DNA of 64,000 nt from Brachyhypopomus gauderio (GCF_052324685.1 NC_135212.1:49875898-49939897); one strand, 5' to 3'. Positions 36,735 through 51,308 are shown, counted from the first letter of the stretch. A program made the numbers and translations. Notes: a model not told the origin generated them from the sequence alone.

Positions 36735-37107
36735 GGTTAACAGAAGAGAAACAATGATGCCAAGCACCAGCCTCCTTTTAAAGTGTCCAGTGGTGTCATT
36801 CTTACTTAATCATGACAGATTGATCTCTAGCCCTGTTCTCATCAACACCCACACCTGTGTTAATGGAGCAATCACTGAAACGATGTTAGCTGGTCCTTTT
36901 AAGGCAGGGCTGCAATGAAGTTGAAATGTGTTTTGGGGGATAAAGTTCATTTTCTAGGCAAATATTGACTTTGCAATTAATTGCTGTTAAGCTGATCACT
37001 CTTTATAACATTCTGGAGTATATGCAAATTGCCATTATAAAAACTGAAGCAGTAGACTTTGTAAAAATTAATATTTGTATCATTCTCAAAACTTTTGGCC
37101 ATGACTG
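35793..37107 (-). mobile_element. Tc1-like transposon, one end missing
   Basis: The right end reads CAGTCATGGCCAAAAGTTTT on the minus strand next to a TA dinucleotide at 37108-37109, as for Tc1 elements. The other inverted repeat is absent because the element is cut at the LINE junction at 35790. Confidence 0.75.
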
Positions 37108-37109
37108 TA

Positions 37110-37840
37110 CAGTAAAAAAAGCACTACAAGGTAGGGTGGGGATGGGGGGTGGGGGTGGGGGGTGAGGGGGTTGAATATCCCAGTGTAATTGCATCTCCAT
37201 CACACTACTTTTAGGGAAGAAATGTCAAAACATTGTGTAATGAGTAAATGAATCTACACAAAACATACACAATCAGACTCTGGATGCATAGGTTAAGTCA
37301 AACTGTATTCATCCTCTAGAATATTACCAGTTAGTATACTGTTAAGAGTTTTCCACAAGGAATTTCAGCATCTTACATCAGTCAGAAGTTTTGGATCCAT
37401 TTCAACATAGCATACTTTTCACTGTTCAGCTTCCTTGACCAAGCAACGTATGAAAAAAAATCAGAAATGCAAAAGCAGCCAATTACATTGATACATGTCT
37501 AAACAGCATAGAATATGAATGTATGGTCACTTGTACCATGCATGCTCAGCTTGCAATGTCTTCCTGTTTTCTTAAAGAGCAGATAGATGAAAAAGAGTGA
37601 AGAAAGCAACAGACTGAGAGTGTGCTTGGTTTCATTTAGGCTGTAGTATACATCTTCCTTTCAGTAGACTCCCTTCACACATAACGAGTCCAGCTAAGAA
37701 AAATAGATAATTAATTAAAAAAAAAAATTAAAATATGTAAAGAGTCTAAAGTAAAGATAATTGTCAACTAGTACATTAGAAGACTTTGTTAGACAGCCTT
37801 TTTTGGCAGAATTTAATTGTGACTGGCTTTCACATTAGTG

Positions 37841-37888
<48 letters not shown>

Positions 37889-39369
37889 ACACACAACGTA
37901 AAAGTAAAATGAAGGTAAACAATTCAATATACAAGTTTTCTCCCTACTTGCAGTTATGCAAAGCCTAATTTATGCACTAGCAATCTGCACAACTGTTCCA
38001 TTCACAGAAGCAAAACACATTGGTGAAAATAGCTCATACAAATGAAACACTTCTCCTAATCTGGATGTGCGTCATATGTCTAGTTTTTGTTTAGTTTATT
38101 AGGCTTGTATTCAGTCTACATAACAAAGAACAATTGCAAATGTTACATGTAAACCAAGGAGAGCAGTGCAGACTTTTTAGAACGGTTTAGAATGTCACTG
38201 CCAAAAAGCCCAGTCAACCATTAAAAGTATGAATCCTGCTTCATTAATATAAAAACATTTTCAAAATGCACCCAGAGAACCATATTCAACATAGTATCTT
38301 TATCCTTCATATTTTGATTATGAAATTAAACAAGAATATGAGGAGAAAATGTGTTTGTGGAAGCTCACATTAATTAATCCTGTTTTTGAACTTTAACCCA
38401 TTTAAAAATGAAATGACTTTTGCTACATTATTCATTTCAAAAGGATCAAGGGACATTAGGAAAGAAAATAATGAGGACGTGGATTTCAGCCAAGAGTTTT
38501 GTCTAAATCATGTAGTTTTTTGGCTTGCAGTGACTAAAGCAGTAGCAAAGGCATTTGATAATTAGACAGCACTGATGGAATACAACAAATGTATGTTACA
38601 AGTTAATGTGATGGTGGTTCTTAAAGTGCACATGGAAATTTCTAACATACATACTTTATAACAAAAATATCGTCCTTTTGAGCTTCTATTTGAAACGATT
38701 CTATTTTAGATTTTGATTAAACAATAGGAGCTTCCCCATTATAACAAACATGCGAATGCACCATTTTAGAAATGATTTTCATCATTCGAACCAATTTGCC
38801 ATCTGCACTGCCAATGCACACAGACAGGCAAATTGGCCTCTAATGGGAGGCCTCTAACATGCTTTTTTGCAAGGGGGGGGGGGGGGTTGGTGTGACCAGA
38901 ATCACCTATCCGAAGTGCTGGTACATATTCACCTTTTCTTTCAGCTTTTTTCAAAGCCACACAGTGGTTTGATAAGCACACAGAGCAGTGTGACAGATCT
39001 CAGTCTGCAGCCCTGTTGCACGCATGATGAATTTAAATACTCAAGCCCACAGGTACTTCAGCATGATGATCTTATGACCCATGAAAGGCTTGAACAGATG
39101 TATCAGAGACACAACCATGCTAACTGGCACGGTAGTAGAGGGTGGACCCCACACATGTAACTGAATGTCTGCTAGGACCATACATCGGCAAACTCCACAG
39201 CTTTAGGGTAGGAACCATATGGCAAACATGGTATACATACCAAGAAACAAAAATGGAAGAATGGCATCTGAGAACTAAAGTAGGTAAATTTATAAACAGG
39301 TTCGTTTTGGGCCAGAGTCACAAATCAGGAGCTAGTCAATCCACCTTGTGCTGGGTGTGAAGCAGGGAG
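37110..39369 (-). other. Probable ankrd40 3' UTR and downstream spacer
   Basis: No open gene is visible. Part is likely the 3' untranslated region of ankrd40, whose stop is at 39370-39372. A possible poly(A) signal (AATAAA on the minus strand) lies at 38100-38095. Contains an (AT)n tract at 37842-37885 and a G run near 38873-38886. Confidence 0.4.
37842..37885. repeat. (AT)n microsatellite
   Basis: About 22 uninterrupted AT dinucleotides. Confidence 0.95.
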
Positions 39370-41795
39370 CTAATAGGTCAGCCTGGAGGCCTTCATGTTG
39401 TAGCAGGGCCTATCAGCCAGCCCTCCTGGGCCTCCAGAGAACAGTGACAAACTCTCTGCCTTCTCCAACACCACTTCCAGTTCTTGGAAGTCCTGTAGCC
39501 GTGCCACATCTTTGTCCTGGCATATAAACACAGAACAATAATAATAGTAAAACGTCCAGAGATCAATCAGGACTTTTAATATTTAGTAGGAACTTTGGCA
39601 AGAGCACTCTGCTGGCCTGTACATGGCTGTGCATAACTTGCAATGTGAACAGGACTATGTTCATTAGAGATAATTACGGTAGAGCTAGTAGAGATCCACT
39701 CAACCTTCCACAAGGCTATGCAGCCTTATGGGCTGGACACTGAATTGCCCAGGGGAGCTTTAACCTTGGAGTTTGTCTGCTCTATCAAACCCTCAGTACT
39801 CAGCTCACCTGTCTGCATTAAAGTACAAACAGCTAACACATTAATGAACACAATTAACATATATAACTAACTATTGAGGGCAATGTGGTTAAATGAACGG
39901 CAATACCACAATTTCTATATAGTCTATAAACAGAAACAGAAAAAATAGATATAAAAATGTATAGATGGCTGTATTTCTTTTAACTTATGAAAATGTTGTA
40001 TGTTAAAAAACACGCACCTTTCTTAGCATGGTGTTGGGAAGTTTGCGTATCTTCTCCACATGTTCGGCACTGATATCCAGCTCACGGCAGCAGACACGTA
40101 GCAGCGCCCGATATGTCAGTTCCTGCCGGTCCAGCTCCACTTCGATGAAATCATTTTCCCTGGCATGTGGGTTCTGGATCCGTACTTTGAGAACCAGCTC
40201 TGAGGCACAGAGTGCACGAGAACGGGAAGGAGATACATCATTTGGATCCAGAGAGAAAGAGGCAGACAAAGACGTGGGGGGAAAAAAGAGAGGTAATATT
40301 TGAGAGAGAAAAAGAAAGGTAACAACAGTGTATGCTTTCTACAACACAGTGTCATGTCTGGGACCTTTGCACAAGTCAACTCTTCAATACATTGGTTTTC
40401 AACCTGACCCCCCATTTCACATACCCTGCACGTTGACTGGGAAGGTGCTGGTGAAAAAGAAGGGCTGGAAGGCGGGCTGTGAGCAGTTCAGCTGCTGGGG
40501 GAAAGATTGTTGCCGAGTGACTGTGGGGTTAGAGACCGACGTCTGGTTCGTGCCTGGGCCTGACGAGGACAGGGAGGGGCATACAGAGCCGTTTTGGGCA
40601 ATGGAGTGATTGTGGGAATATTCACCATGGTTGCCATGGTGGGCCTCTGGGGACATCTCCATGGACAGGGGCCCGTTAACTACCGGGCTTGGCACAATGC
40701 CGTTCTGCTCTACCACAGACATGTAGGACAGCCCTTGCTGGCTCTGATTGTCTGAGTACAAACTTTGGGGCTGTTGCTGGGGGGGTTGCTGCTGTTCTTG
40801 TGTGGGGGACAGGGTTGCTGGCTCAGAGTCCACTGACTCTGAATGGTTGCCAGTGCCATTCTGAGAGATGTGTCGTGCTAGACTCGGGTCATCAGTATCC
40901 ATCTTTCCATACAAGAAGGGTGGGTTGGAGAGATAGTTCGGAATGATTGGCAGGTCTGGTTCCTTTATCTCAGGCACATCGTCCTCTTCCACTGTAGAGA
41001 GATTTTAAACAGTGCTAAGCTATGCTATTACGTAAGAAACTAGCAAAGAATATATCACAAATTACTATGTTTTAACTATTGTGATTAGTAAACAATATAG
41101 AATTATATACAGATATTTTTCATATTTTGACATACCGCCAAGTAGTCTTCTGATGTCAGGTTTGGAGGTCAATTGAACTGCTAATTCATCTTTTGCAGTA
41201 AGAATTTCTTTGTCAGCCCCAGAATTCAGAAGATATGCCACTATGTTTTTGTGGTTTCTCTTGCATGCCCAATGCAAGCAAGTCCTAGAAAAAATATATA
41301 TATTTCAGCTTTAATTAAAGTTTTACCTTTTACTAAAGAAATCAGCAATGAGAAGACAGACCTGGAAAGTTTTATATACAAACACAGGCAGGAGCTGTCA
41401 AGAGGTTTTATTTGATAACCGAAAGTTATTGCACTAGATTCTATTATGCGTGCAACCAAAACTCATTCTATGGATTACAGCTACGAGAAGAGCTAGCTAG
41501 CTATACGTCTTGCTATTTTCGGGATGTGGCTGAGGAGAATTAGCTAGCTATTATGGATGTTTAAGAGTCTAGGCTAACAGTATACATATATAAACTGTGA
41601 AAACATACGATCGTGAACAAAATGGTTTTCGTACACAACTCATTGACCTTTCTACACATACCAGCCATTGATTTCATTTTGAGAATTGACGTTGACTCCA
41701 CTCTCAACTAAAGTCCGCACTTCATCAATGTCTCCGATGGCACTTGCCTCTCTTAACCTCTCTTGCAGTTCTTTATCCAAAGACGTCGTTGACAT
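39370..41795 (-). CDS. ankrd40: Ankyrin repeat domain-containing protein 40
   Basis: Five coding exons on the minus strand: 41795-41662, 41284-41136, 40991-40425, 40199-40018, 39516-39370. All introns are GT-AG, phases join cleanly, and the spliced length is 1179 nt (392 aa plus TAG). Human ANKRD40 has about 368 aa. Residues 10-75 carry the N-terminal ankyrin repeats (QERLREASAIGDIDEVRTL, then LHWACKRNHKNIVAYLL). A long low-complexity middle (about 95-280) includes a Gln/Pro run near 158-171. The C-terminal conserved region starts about 284 (LVLKVRIQNP, ENDFIEVELDRQELTY, KIRKLPNTMLRK) and ends RPCYNMKASRLTY, close to the mammalian end. The start is the first ATG and aligns with the family N-terminus. 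Its molecular role is not established; it is expected to be a protein-binding adaptor. Confidence 0.95.
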
Positions 41796-44700
41796 AGTTC
41801 AACTAACGTAAGTTACTAACTAGCTACCACTTAACTTTCATACGAACAGGTCAAACATACATATAGCTATATATATGTGTGTGTGGAGAGCGACTTGGCT
41901 AGGGCGACTACGCTTGCTCTCATCAAATTGTTGCGTGTTATTTGCTAGCTAGCTAGTTGGCTAGTTAGGTATGTGGCGGTACTTTTAACAATTATTAAAA
42001 AAAAAACTAATCAATTAAATTCCCAAGATAACCTTTACCATTTTAACTGGTTAAAAACTATTATAATAACCAAATAAATGTACACGTAGCCGCTAATTAT
42101 TTTTAAAGTATGCCTTTGGCGACTAGTAAAAATCCCCTTTCGCCAGCAAGTACTCTTCCCATCATGGGGGTACGTTTTGAGTGTAACAACAGTGGAAACA
42201 ATATTGGGTTCCTATGTAGACAGGTAAGCTAACGTTTAACATTCATATTATTGAAAAAATAGCTTGTATTTGTAATCTATTTAGGCTACATAAGGTTCTA
42301 TAAGGTTCTAAGGTTTATTTAGCGTGCGTTCACTATATAAAAAAACAGTGTTTACCCTTCATTAGTCATCAATGCTTTGTATAATCGAACCTGCATTTTT
42401 CTTGGACAGATTTTGTCATGAAATTATAATGCCAAAGTTGTTCAAAATTAAATAGTAATTAACAATTGAAAGTTGTATTTCATGTAATCCATATGTAATC
42501 TATATCTTAGGGAAACATTTATTTAACAATTTATAGTATAGCTGAAATGACTTTTCAGGCTAGTGAAGTAATGATAAATGATTTGACCCAGGGAATATCA
42601 TGGTGGAAGCATCACTTTGCATGTCAACGTCATTGCATACAGACGTGTATCCAGATTTGTTGTTGTAAAGTTTGTAAGTGTGGTGATTTTATTGACTTTG
42701 CTAATAATGAGCAGATGTTAATAACTATGGGCAAATAATGATGCTAGATTTCTCTGTAAATAGTCAAAATATTTATGCTTTTGATGTTTTTGACATTTTT
42801 GAAGCATGATCACACAGTGTTAAGAGACTTAACTACGAGACGTAAGTAAAGGCGAGCATGGTTTAACTCTAACCATGGCACTACCCAAGCCAAGTGATGT
42901 TACTGCCCCCTGGAGGATATTTCTTTTCAGATTCGACGTTATACCTAAGCTTCATTTTGGTTATTCTCAAAACAAATCACAAATCTTAACCAGCAAAAGG
43001 ACTGCATATAGGTCTAAAGTCTAGTGAGGAGATGTGGGGCAGATGCAACCCACTGCAAGTAGGCTACAACTGCATTACATTTAAATGTACAGAGCTATTT
43101 AAACATTTTTCATTTTGCATTGCATGACATTATGTGGATCAGAACACTAAAATAAACCTAGTTGACATTTTATTAATTTACTGTCAGATGTTATTGTGAT
43201 ATTTTAGAACATCACATAAATCCAGAGCATAAACGAATTAAATAACGTAATCAGACAGCCACTTGTCACTGTCTTCATTTCCAAGATGCTATTGGGTGAG
43301 AATAATTTATTTGCACACAAAATTATTAAGTGAGCACTGGCACGATTGAGTTGGTACCCTGTTTGAACCACCTTAATGTCCATACCAGAAATAATAAATA
43401 AATTGCCTCTAGATTGGAGAGCTAGACAAGAAGAGCTGATTGGACATATATGACACCATCCTTACTGAGCCTCAATGTGTTTATAAGCAGCACTGTCAAA
43501 TGCAACTAAAAACATGGCTTCTATATTTTTGTCCATCACTGCAAATAGACACCATCTTATACCAGGTTAAGATAGCTTTGGCATAGTATGTTTATAGTAA
43601 AACATTTTATACACAAAAAATAGTTAAGAATTTCATGTATCAGTGTTTTTCAAACATAACATTTGCACAAAAAAAATTAATTACAGTCTAGCACATCAGA
43701 GCATGGCAAAGTATCAATGCCAGAACAATAAAGTTAAGATCAATGGAACATTGAAAATGTATAATATGCATTGCCTTTCCTCCAATCTGAGCTAGATTAT
43801 AGCAATCACATAATTAAAATTTAATTGGAAAAGGGGGGGGGGGGGCAGAAAAAATCTCACATCTGTCAATGCCATGCTTTATGAATATTACTTTAAATAT
43901 ATTAATATATTAATATATAGTAAACATTTCACTTTATCCGTAAGGTGGGGGGCAATGCATCTTTTTCAACAGAACTATTTCACCTGCCTTAAGTGACAAT
44001 GCAATCAAATCACCCTTTCTCCTTCAAGAGATGACAGTCTTTGTCACCTCAATTATTTAATGTATCACATCTTAACAGGATCTAAACATGCTGAAACACA
44101 GGGCTACAGGAGATACTCAGAGGATCGCACTAATTTTTTGCAATGTCCTTTTTGTCTGTGTACTGCATGCGACAAAATATTTTGGCATGAATCAGTCTCC
44201 TTACACTCACACGTACACTTACCTACACATTGACTTCTCAGTCTAATAAAACAGAAACAAAAAACAACTCTGACCACTTCACATTCATTATTGTCAGTTC
44301 TTTTTTGCTTCTGTTTTATTAGACTTTATTAGATATAAGATATTTCTTATATGTTGCTTAGTGTGAAAGTCTGTACTAGATTCCGTGCAATGCACATCCG
44401 TCTTGTTAAAACAACAGTTTTGTATCTTAAACATTGATTTTCAGGAGAGTATATCTGGGTACATCCAAACTACTGAAAAGTGAAGTAGTGGATTTTTATG
44501 GCAACTTTTAAAATCTATTTTATGACCATGAAAATATATTTTTATTAACTTTATACATTTAAAATGTATAAAGAGAATAGCTGAATAGAGTAGAACAGGA
44601 ATATCTGGACGTTTTTAGGCTCTTAATGCAACTGTTATTGGTCCTGTAGGTTAGTGTAATAAATGAGGAAGTAGGTAAAAGTCATATACATGTCTCCCTC

Positions 44701-45377
44701 CCCCTTTATTTCTTAAAATCTTATGGCTACCTTATGGCTATTCTTCTTCTAAATCAGGGCAGAATATAAAAATTGTAGCTCCACATAGCTTTATCTTTAC
44801 ATCTCTTTCTATCTTATCCCTCTATCACATACATTTTCATTTTCTTATGGCAAAGCATTTGTGGCATACCGAGACCCTGCACTTGGAAGGTTTTCCGTCA
44901 TGCTCACTCAAAACAGAAACATCCTTTTAAATACATGTGTAAATAAGCTATGTGGGTGCATTTGCAGACTTTTGTTGATCATTGTTAGAGTAAAGATCAT
45001 CAAACCCACATGACCTTTTACTGGAATGTTTAACGTCAGACAGGTTGAGGTGGTATTTGTTTTGGAGTGGTCTTCTATTATGAAATGCTATCATAATATG
45101 CAAATGAGATTACGATGCATTAACACCATACATCATACAAATAGTACAGTTTGTTGCCGACCCACATTTATGAATAAGGAATGATGTTACTGTTACTGTA
45201 AACACCACATTATATATGGCAGAAGATTTGATTAATTTGGCCCTTTAACAATAATCATAAGCGCGAATCCAGCCCCTTAACAACCACTGTAAGCATACAA
45301 ACCAAAACATTTGTGCATCACCAATGATTATTGCAGGGGAATATGTTAGCTATACATGACCAAGTTCCTGTAAATGT
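41796..45377. other. Intergenic region upstream of ankrd40
   Basis: The first 100 bases on the left will contain the ankrd40 5' UTR and promoter; I see no clear TATA box. The rest is AT-rich with a G run at 43831-43844 and a strong hairpin at 44240-44325. The last part is probably the 3' UTR of the TOM1-family gene. No convincing coding exon except the weak candidate at 42164-42222. Confidence 0.5.
44240..44325. other. Near-perfect 86-nt inverted repeat
   Basis: Arms AGTCTAATAAAACAGAA and TTCTGTTTTATTAGACT pair over 17 bp. The pairing continues inward past single mismatches through A6/T6 and AACT/AGTT to about 31 pairs around a loop of about 15-20 nt. It could be a small palindromic transposon remnant or a microRNA-like hairpin; nothing here proves transcription. 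Confidence 0.7.
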
Positions 45378-48300
45378 CTAGAGTTGTGAGGGCCTGTGGT
45401 CCTGCGATGTTCTCACGGAGGGAAGACGCTCGGCTGCTTTCGCTCTCTCTGCCAAAAATCGGTCAAACTCTATAAGGGAGACAAAGAGAGCTTCTGTTTT
45501 AAACACATCTACTGATCACACCTTTAACACATCTACTGATCACACATTAATATCTAGGCTGCAGTTCCTGTAGATTAAGCAAAACAAGATATTGATTACT
45601 AGCTTCAGTTTGTTGGATTATATGTTCACTGTAATAACTCTAAAATACTGCTTGTAATTACGGCTTCTGACTTTAACAACTATCAGGAGAGTGTGAGTGT
45701 ACAGGTGGTTAGGGAACTGGTCTTGTGACCGGAGGGTCGTGGGTTTGATCCCCAGGCCTGATGCCATGACTGAGGTCCCCCTGAGCAAGGCCCTTAACCC
45801 TCAATTGCTCACTTGTATAAAAATGAGATAAAAATGTAAGTCGCTCTGGATAAGGGCGTCTGCCAAATGCCATAAATGTAAATGTAAATGTAAATACCTT
45901 CGCTAGTCACACCTTCTGAATCCGACAGGTCATCATCCTGCACAAACAAGAAGAAATGAAGTTCCTGCTTCAAATGCACACACACACACACACACACAAA
46001 TTGCACAAGGCTATGAAGATACATTGCCATAGTCTAAATCTACATTTAAGATCTGATCCTCAAGAATGAAAAATTACAGTTCCCTCAATTTCTGTTGGCA
46101 AAAATCATTATTAAGCATTAAAAACCCCATGATTACATTCTGTATCCATTTTGTTTGTTTAATGCTTCTGCATCTTTGTACCAACCACAGCTAATAAAGG
46201 TCTATTCTAGAAATAATGTATTTATTATCATCATTACAAATCTATTAACATATTTTATTTAAGATTTTCCTCTCTCTACTATGACCTAAACAGTAGAATA
46301 ATGAACATCTACTAAAGGTATCTATACTTCAGTAAAAACAAGGGTCACATTCCCCACCCCTGACTCCTTCCTCGGGATAGTCTGTCTCTGTTTCCGTATA
46401 CGTTCATGTGTCTATGTATGTTGGTGTTATTTGTGTCACCTGTCTTGTCAACGTTATATGTTGCACATGTGTATAGTGAGTGTTTGTTTATTTAACTGGG
46501 CATGTTGTGTGTTACACTCAGTGTTCTTTGTTTACATAAAAAAAACACAAAAACTGCAGCTGTGTGGCACAGTTTTAAATGTTTTTTTTCTTCCTGACAG
46601 AGAGTAGGTCTTTCAGCACACCCATTTATAAATACAAAATTTAAAAAACTGAAATGTAAAAAGTGTGGGTGGGGGGGTTTGGTTTAAAAGAAATAATTTT
46701 AATAAAATATTTTGATATGCTGTGGTGAAATATTTTAGGATTTTACATGTATAAATGATGAATATATCATGTTTGAAATGTCAGTGTAAAAACCACTTGT
46801 CAAGTTGTCTAGAGGAGCAGATGAACATATGGGTATGTAATGCAGCGTATAGTTATGCTAGCTGGTGAGGACTATTGTTCAGTTAAAGGATCTGTTTGTA
46901 AATGATGTAATTTCTCCAAGCTATCTGACTGCATGAGATAATGCATGAAATCGAAACTCACATCGTCTACGTTAAGCCATTGCTCAATATCATCCATGAC
47001 ACCACTCTGACCGACAGGAATCTGAGGAATTAGGACAAAGAGTTAATTCTGCCATCCCTAAAATGAAGTCATGTGTGTTAGGTTAAGTACACAAGTCTTT
47101 ATGGAGAAAAAAACACCCAGCAATCACTGTTGATAGCAGAGCAAAGCACAGCAGATCGCAGGTAAAATGTTGAAATTTTGCCCATCGTGTTTGTCGTCTG
47201 CATAACTTCAGAAGATAAATATCAGTCAACACCAGTAGAGAGGGAATATGTTGCCAGTGCAGATGAATGAGAGGAGCGCTCCCTGCCACCCAGCACACAT
47301 GCACATTGACTCAGCCCCACAGCGCATGCTCGAATTACAGATATTCATGACACTGCTACAAATGCACACAAGTAATAACCCTGTGCAGACATGCAAACGC
47401 AGCCAGTGTAAATGGCCTGCCATCCAATCACACCCACCATTCCCTTTTCCACCATCCAATAAAACGGAGGTGAAGAGCCAAGGAGGGTGGAGTCTGGACT
47501 CTCATCCTTCACACAGACACACAGGTTGTTCAATGGCTGACATGCATAAATGCTTTTACGCAAGAACAGTCAACACTAAATGAATTAATTCTGTATTCCT
47601 GGAACAGGGTCGACTGCATTCAGGCAATACGAAGTGTTGCAAACAAGTAGATGCTAGCTGTGCAAAGGTACTAGCATGACAAGACACAGACGTTTTCAAG
47701 TTTGTAAAATCTATTTTGGATGCAAGATTTTTTCTTTGGCAATAAATCATTCATAGTTACCACTTCAGCACTCCGTAATTTACTGGGTGATGCAGCCAGT
47801 CCCATGAGTGGAGATGAGTTCTCCTGACTGTCCCTGAGAGAAGCATACCCATACACCCACGCAAACACAAATACGCGTGCACACACCCACACACTCAGAT
47901 TTCATTATTATTAAATGTTGTGTCTAATTGCATTATTTCATATAATTGCCCTGCTGCCTCTGTGATTTGATTGTGAAGGGAAACAGTGGGTTTTTTTCAC
48001 ATGCCCTCATTCTATTACATGTATCCTCCAAAGTAATATACCAGTTCTACCTCATTTGGTGCTCCACCGAAGAGTGATTAGAGGCTTCTTCCTTTGTGCC
48101 TGCATAATAAAATCATAATTGTTTGCAAATGTAAAATATATAGTAGTATAACAGTGGTATAATCAAATAAAATATCTACTTTTTGAGCAAATTATTGAAA
48201 CTTACTTAGGGTAGACATCTGATTGGACAGGGAGCAGACCATTGGAGTTATGGGCCTTTGCACAGATGTTGTTTGCTTTGATTGGTTGAGCACTTCAGAG

Positions 48301-51300
48301 CCAGGGTTGAGGTCAATAAGGCTGTTATTGGTTGGACACTAAATTAAAATGATCAACAGCAAAAAAAAAAAATATATATATATATATAACAAAGATTCTC
48401 TGCGATCACTCTATAACAACAAATGGTGAATAAACAAAATCACATTAAATATAATTTCCTTACCAGTTGTCCATTGTTCTGTGTGTTGCAAAGTATCTCA
48501 TAACTGAGAAACACACACATTGGACATTGAAACACAGGAGTGTACAGTGATCCATAATCTAATCATTAAAAGGTTAGCATCAAACTTTTAAAGAGCTTTT
48601 TGGACACATAACTGAATCCATTTCTATTTTTGTTCCAGTGAAGTGTGCAAAAGTTCTCTATTAATTATTGGTTCTATATTGTTTGTCCAATAATGTCCTT
48701 TTATATACTTATCATTGTAAATGCCTTTGGGTTTTGAAAAATGCTATACAAAATTATTATTATTATTATTATTATTATTACAGATCTTCAAAGCACTCCT
48801 CACCTGTGATACTGAGTGAAGACTGTGTTCATGTCATCATTGGACACCAGCAGCTCCTCCACCAGCTTCTCCTCAGTTACTCTGGGGATGAAGTGTACTA
48901 CCTGGCCCTGTGTCACCTTACACTTGGAGTACAGCTGCTACTTATAACGATAGCAGAAATAGAGAGCCTTTATCTTCCTTCCACTTTCATGGACATAAAA
49001 ACAGAACCAGCATAAGAAGGGCTTATATGCTGTCTCACCTGCAGGACATCTGAGTCAGCTTTCTGAATGCCTCCAGGATCCACCCGAGTCATTATATCTG
49101 TCATCACCTTTAGGTTATTGCGAACTACTTCCAGGTCAGCCCTTAAGATCTTCACCTGCATGGAGTACCAACAGTGCCCTCATATTTTATTGCTCTCAAA
49201 ACAAATATGTAAAGATCATGGATAAGCACACACCCGTTCCAGCATGAAATCCTGTGAGCTGAAAGCCCAAATTATGTAAAAATAAACAAATAAATGAAGC
49301 TGTTTAAATTGTGGGCCCTGAATCTACTGTACAATCTATGAAAGTTTAACTTTTTGAACCATAATAATCATAATATTAAATTTTTTTGGAATGGGTCTGT
49401 ATTGTCTGTCTGTTGTCTGTATTTGTATTACTGATACAGGCCCGGACCGATCCCTTTGGGCGTGTGTATGTGTAGTCCATGTCATATGTACTTCCGTGGG
49501 TGTGGTTGTTTGTGTGTGTGTTCATACGTTTCACCTGTCTAGCCAAAGTATAAAAGCATACATTATGGCCCCTCGAACATCATATAGTCTCTTTCTCTAC
49601 CACAGAATGCATCCCTCAAATTAACACATAGCCGTACCATGTTTCGTTAGGTCTGGTAATGTTACAGCATAACCTGAATGCTTGTCTCAATTTACTGGAT
49701 GTCTGTAGGTTACCTGCTCATGCGACAAAGTTAAAGGTCCTTCTGCGTTCTGTGTGGGTGATGTGTTCTGGACGGTCTGGGGCTGGTGGCTTGGATTGAG
49801 CGGTGCGTCATACGTAGTTACAGAGGATCCACAGTCAGGAACACGCTGGTGGGAAAACAGGCACAGAGTGAAGAGTGATGCAAATTGGGAAGCCAGAGGT
49901 ATATGGACACACGTGCTGAGTAATTTTATTAGAGCTAATCCAGGAATCAGCATCATGAGCATCAAATTTAGTTCATGACTGTAATCCTGCAAATAGACGG
50001 GCTAATGCAAAAACCTAATAAACTAATACAAGAGAAATAATGAAAGACGATACATGTATTCTGTAACAAATGGTCTTAAAACAGGGAAGCTGTCCTTACA
50101 GCGTAGCACACGATGTCTTTGATATGTGTTCAACACATTTTATATTATTGTATTTTACATCTGATTCAATTTTTAAAACAGTTATAATATAATTTTACTG
50201 AGGTTCAGACCAATTCATTCAAATTAGAAAAATATTTTGAGAGGAATCTGCTGATCATCACCGAGGTTTAGGGTTTTGCTAGTACATTACAAACTCCATA
50301 TGTGATCCCTCCAAGATGCAGGATGTTGGTAAACTACCTAGTTGTTACTTATACCTTCACTGGTGTGTGTATTGGGGAACAATTGTAGAGCTCAGTCACT
50401 GGAAAATCCAGTCCTTTTCTCCTGAGATCTTCATACACAAAAACTACACCCGTTAAATCTGGAGAACTGCGGAATGCATCTGCCCAGGCCTAGTGAGAGA
50501 GATGGATAGATAGATAGAGAGAGAGAGAGAGACAGAGACAGAGAGAATAACAGAGAGGTGTGAGCATACACCCAGTACCTTGCCTCACACATTAACCGCA
50601 CAATAGAAGTAGCACTAGACAATAACACTATCAGCATTCTTCAAACTTACAACCAGTTTGACTAACTATAGTTCTTCTCACCTGTATAATAGTCAGTACT
50701 CTGTCATGAAGAACAAGAGGAGGGTCATTTTTGGGTAAAATAGCTCGTACCAAAACTCCTTCCACAAAATCTCTAGTTGACACTAGGACATGGAACCTGT
50801 GGCCACAATTCTTTACACAGGCCTCCAGAACCTAAGTTGCCAACAAGGTAAAAGGAACTTTTAATAAGGAGTTCAATCAGAACCAATACAAGCTAGACAA
50901 CTATAAAACACTTCAGAGATGTAAAGGGGTTAAAAAGAGAAAATGGACACTGCCACAGACACATAGTGAACAACTCACAGTCAAAGCCAGCATGACCTCT
51001 CTATAATTCTTATTCCCCACAATCCTCTTCTTTAATGCTCTCACTGCATCTTTAGGTCTGAAACAGTTATGTAACATTAATACAAATTCATATATATTAT
51101 GCCTACTTTACATGATGATGCAACATTATTAAGGTGTTGTGAAGTTTAATGATTAATGTCTACATAAACATTACAAACCGAAAATGAAAGAAGTCTTGTG
51201 TGGTAAGATAAACAACACCTACCCATCCTCTGTCTCACTGATGATGTCACATATCTCCATGATGACTCCCCAGTCCTCTGATTGTAGAGAAGAGCTTGTA

Positions 51301-51308
51301 GCATGATC

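Noticed and set aside
42547-42738. 63-codon cysteine-rich plus-strand frame
   Set aside because: No splice context, signal peptide or recognisable family; length is within chance for AT-rich intergenic DNA.
49234-49251. An 18-nt possible microexon (DFMLER) in the TOM1-family gene
   Set aside because: It has AG/GT borders and is in phase, but joining 49714 directly to 49155 gives the family-typical [13 protein letters not shown] alignment without it.
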